The notes below the pieces were generated by a model that saw nothing but the letters and a program-made list of their open reading frames with translations, searched no databases and was not told where the DNA came from. The translations under genes and the position numbers were made by a program. From assembly GCA_014859755.1 (NCBI GenBank), contig JACUTO010000108.1, forward strand, positions 1 to 5,351: a DNA stretch of 5,351 nucleotides, read 5' to 3'. The DNA is from Candidatus Bathyarchaeota archaeon (GTDB taxonomy: Archaea; Thermoproteota; Bathyarchaeia; Bathyarchaeales; Bathyarchaeaceae). How positions within the stretch are numbered: position 1 is the first letter of the stretch; each line of letters begins with the position of its first letter. This document shows, in pieces, positions 5,312 to 5,351 of this stretch.

Positions 5312-5351
5312 ATGATTTTTAAAACTTTCAATTCCCTCTACATGGGATTTT
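5312..5351 (+). CDS. Possible start of a plus-strand gene running off the right edge
   Basis: An ATG at 5312 opens a frame that is still open at the end of the window, reading MIFKTFNSLYMGF. A GGTGAG match to the archaeal ribosome-binding consensus lies at 5302-5307, four bases upstream. A second in-frame ATG at 5342 sits about 22 bp after an AT-rich TTTTTAAAA (5316-5324) and could be a leaderless alternative. Only 13 codons are visible, so the product cannot be named and the frame may be chance. If real, the gene is divergent from the CDF gene. Confidence 0.25.
   Translation, partial: MIFKTFNSLYMGF

Noticed and set aside
5252..5351. Direct repeat ATGGGATTTT at 5252-5261 and 5342-5351
   Set aside because: Ten bases occurring twice 90 bp apart in AT-rich DNA, with no associated integrase or tRNA, is too weak to call an attachment site or insertion boundary.

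Overview
The window looks like chromosomal DNA from an archaeon. Start regions carry TATA-like boxes and some purine-rich ribosome-binding sites, and at least one gene (HDAC-like) starts with TTG. The gene set is also archaeal in flavour: archease, a TET-type M42 aminopeptidase, a stand-alone HDAC-fold amidohydrolase, an ADP-ribosylglycohydrolase and a CDF metal transporter. An uncultured Thermoproteota lineage such as Bathyarchaeia would fit, but this is an impression; no rRNA or other marker is present. I saw no mobile element, CRISPR array, tRNA or rRNA.

Layout from left to right. (1) The last 47 codons of a plus-strand gene ending in one hydrophobic helix (3-146). (2) A 149-bp convergent spacer with T-rich terminator tracts on both strands. 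(3) A minus-strand pair read from right to left, M42 aminopeptidase (1801 to 758) then archease (727 to 296), 30 bp apart and probably co-transcribed. (4) A 79-bp divergent promoter region with one TATA-like element positioned for both directions and a 14-bp imperfect dyad. (5) A plus-strand, unusually compact HDAC-family deacetylase (1881-2633, TTG start). (6) Only 10 bp later, the convergent end of a minus-strand ADP-ribosylglycohydrolase (3549 to 2644). Its TATA box sits inside a bulged 9-bp inverted repeat, and its spacing points to a leaderless ATG nine bases inside the longest open frame. (7) A non-coding stretch of about 230 bp. (8) A minus-strand CDF transporter (5160 to 3778) with a 6-TM core and three tandem copies of the C-terminal metal-binding/dimerisation domain. 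(9) A 191-bp right-hand flank that may hold the start of another plus-strand gene.

These are mostly separate housekeeping units. The M42/archease pair joins peptide recycling with RNA-ligase activation. The convergent HDAC-like and ADP-ribosylglycohydrolase genes both remove acyl or ADP-ribosyl groups, but their orientation rules out a simple operon. The most notable items are the triple-CTD transporter, with every repeat keeping the same four histidines, and the compact HDAC that lacks the usual active-site loops. I see no evidence for a new multigene defence or mobile system here.
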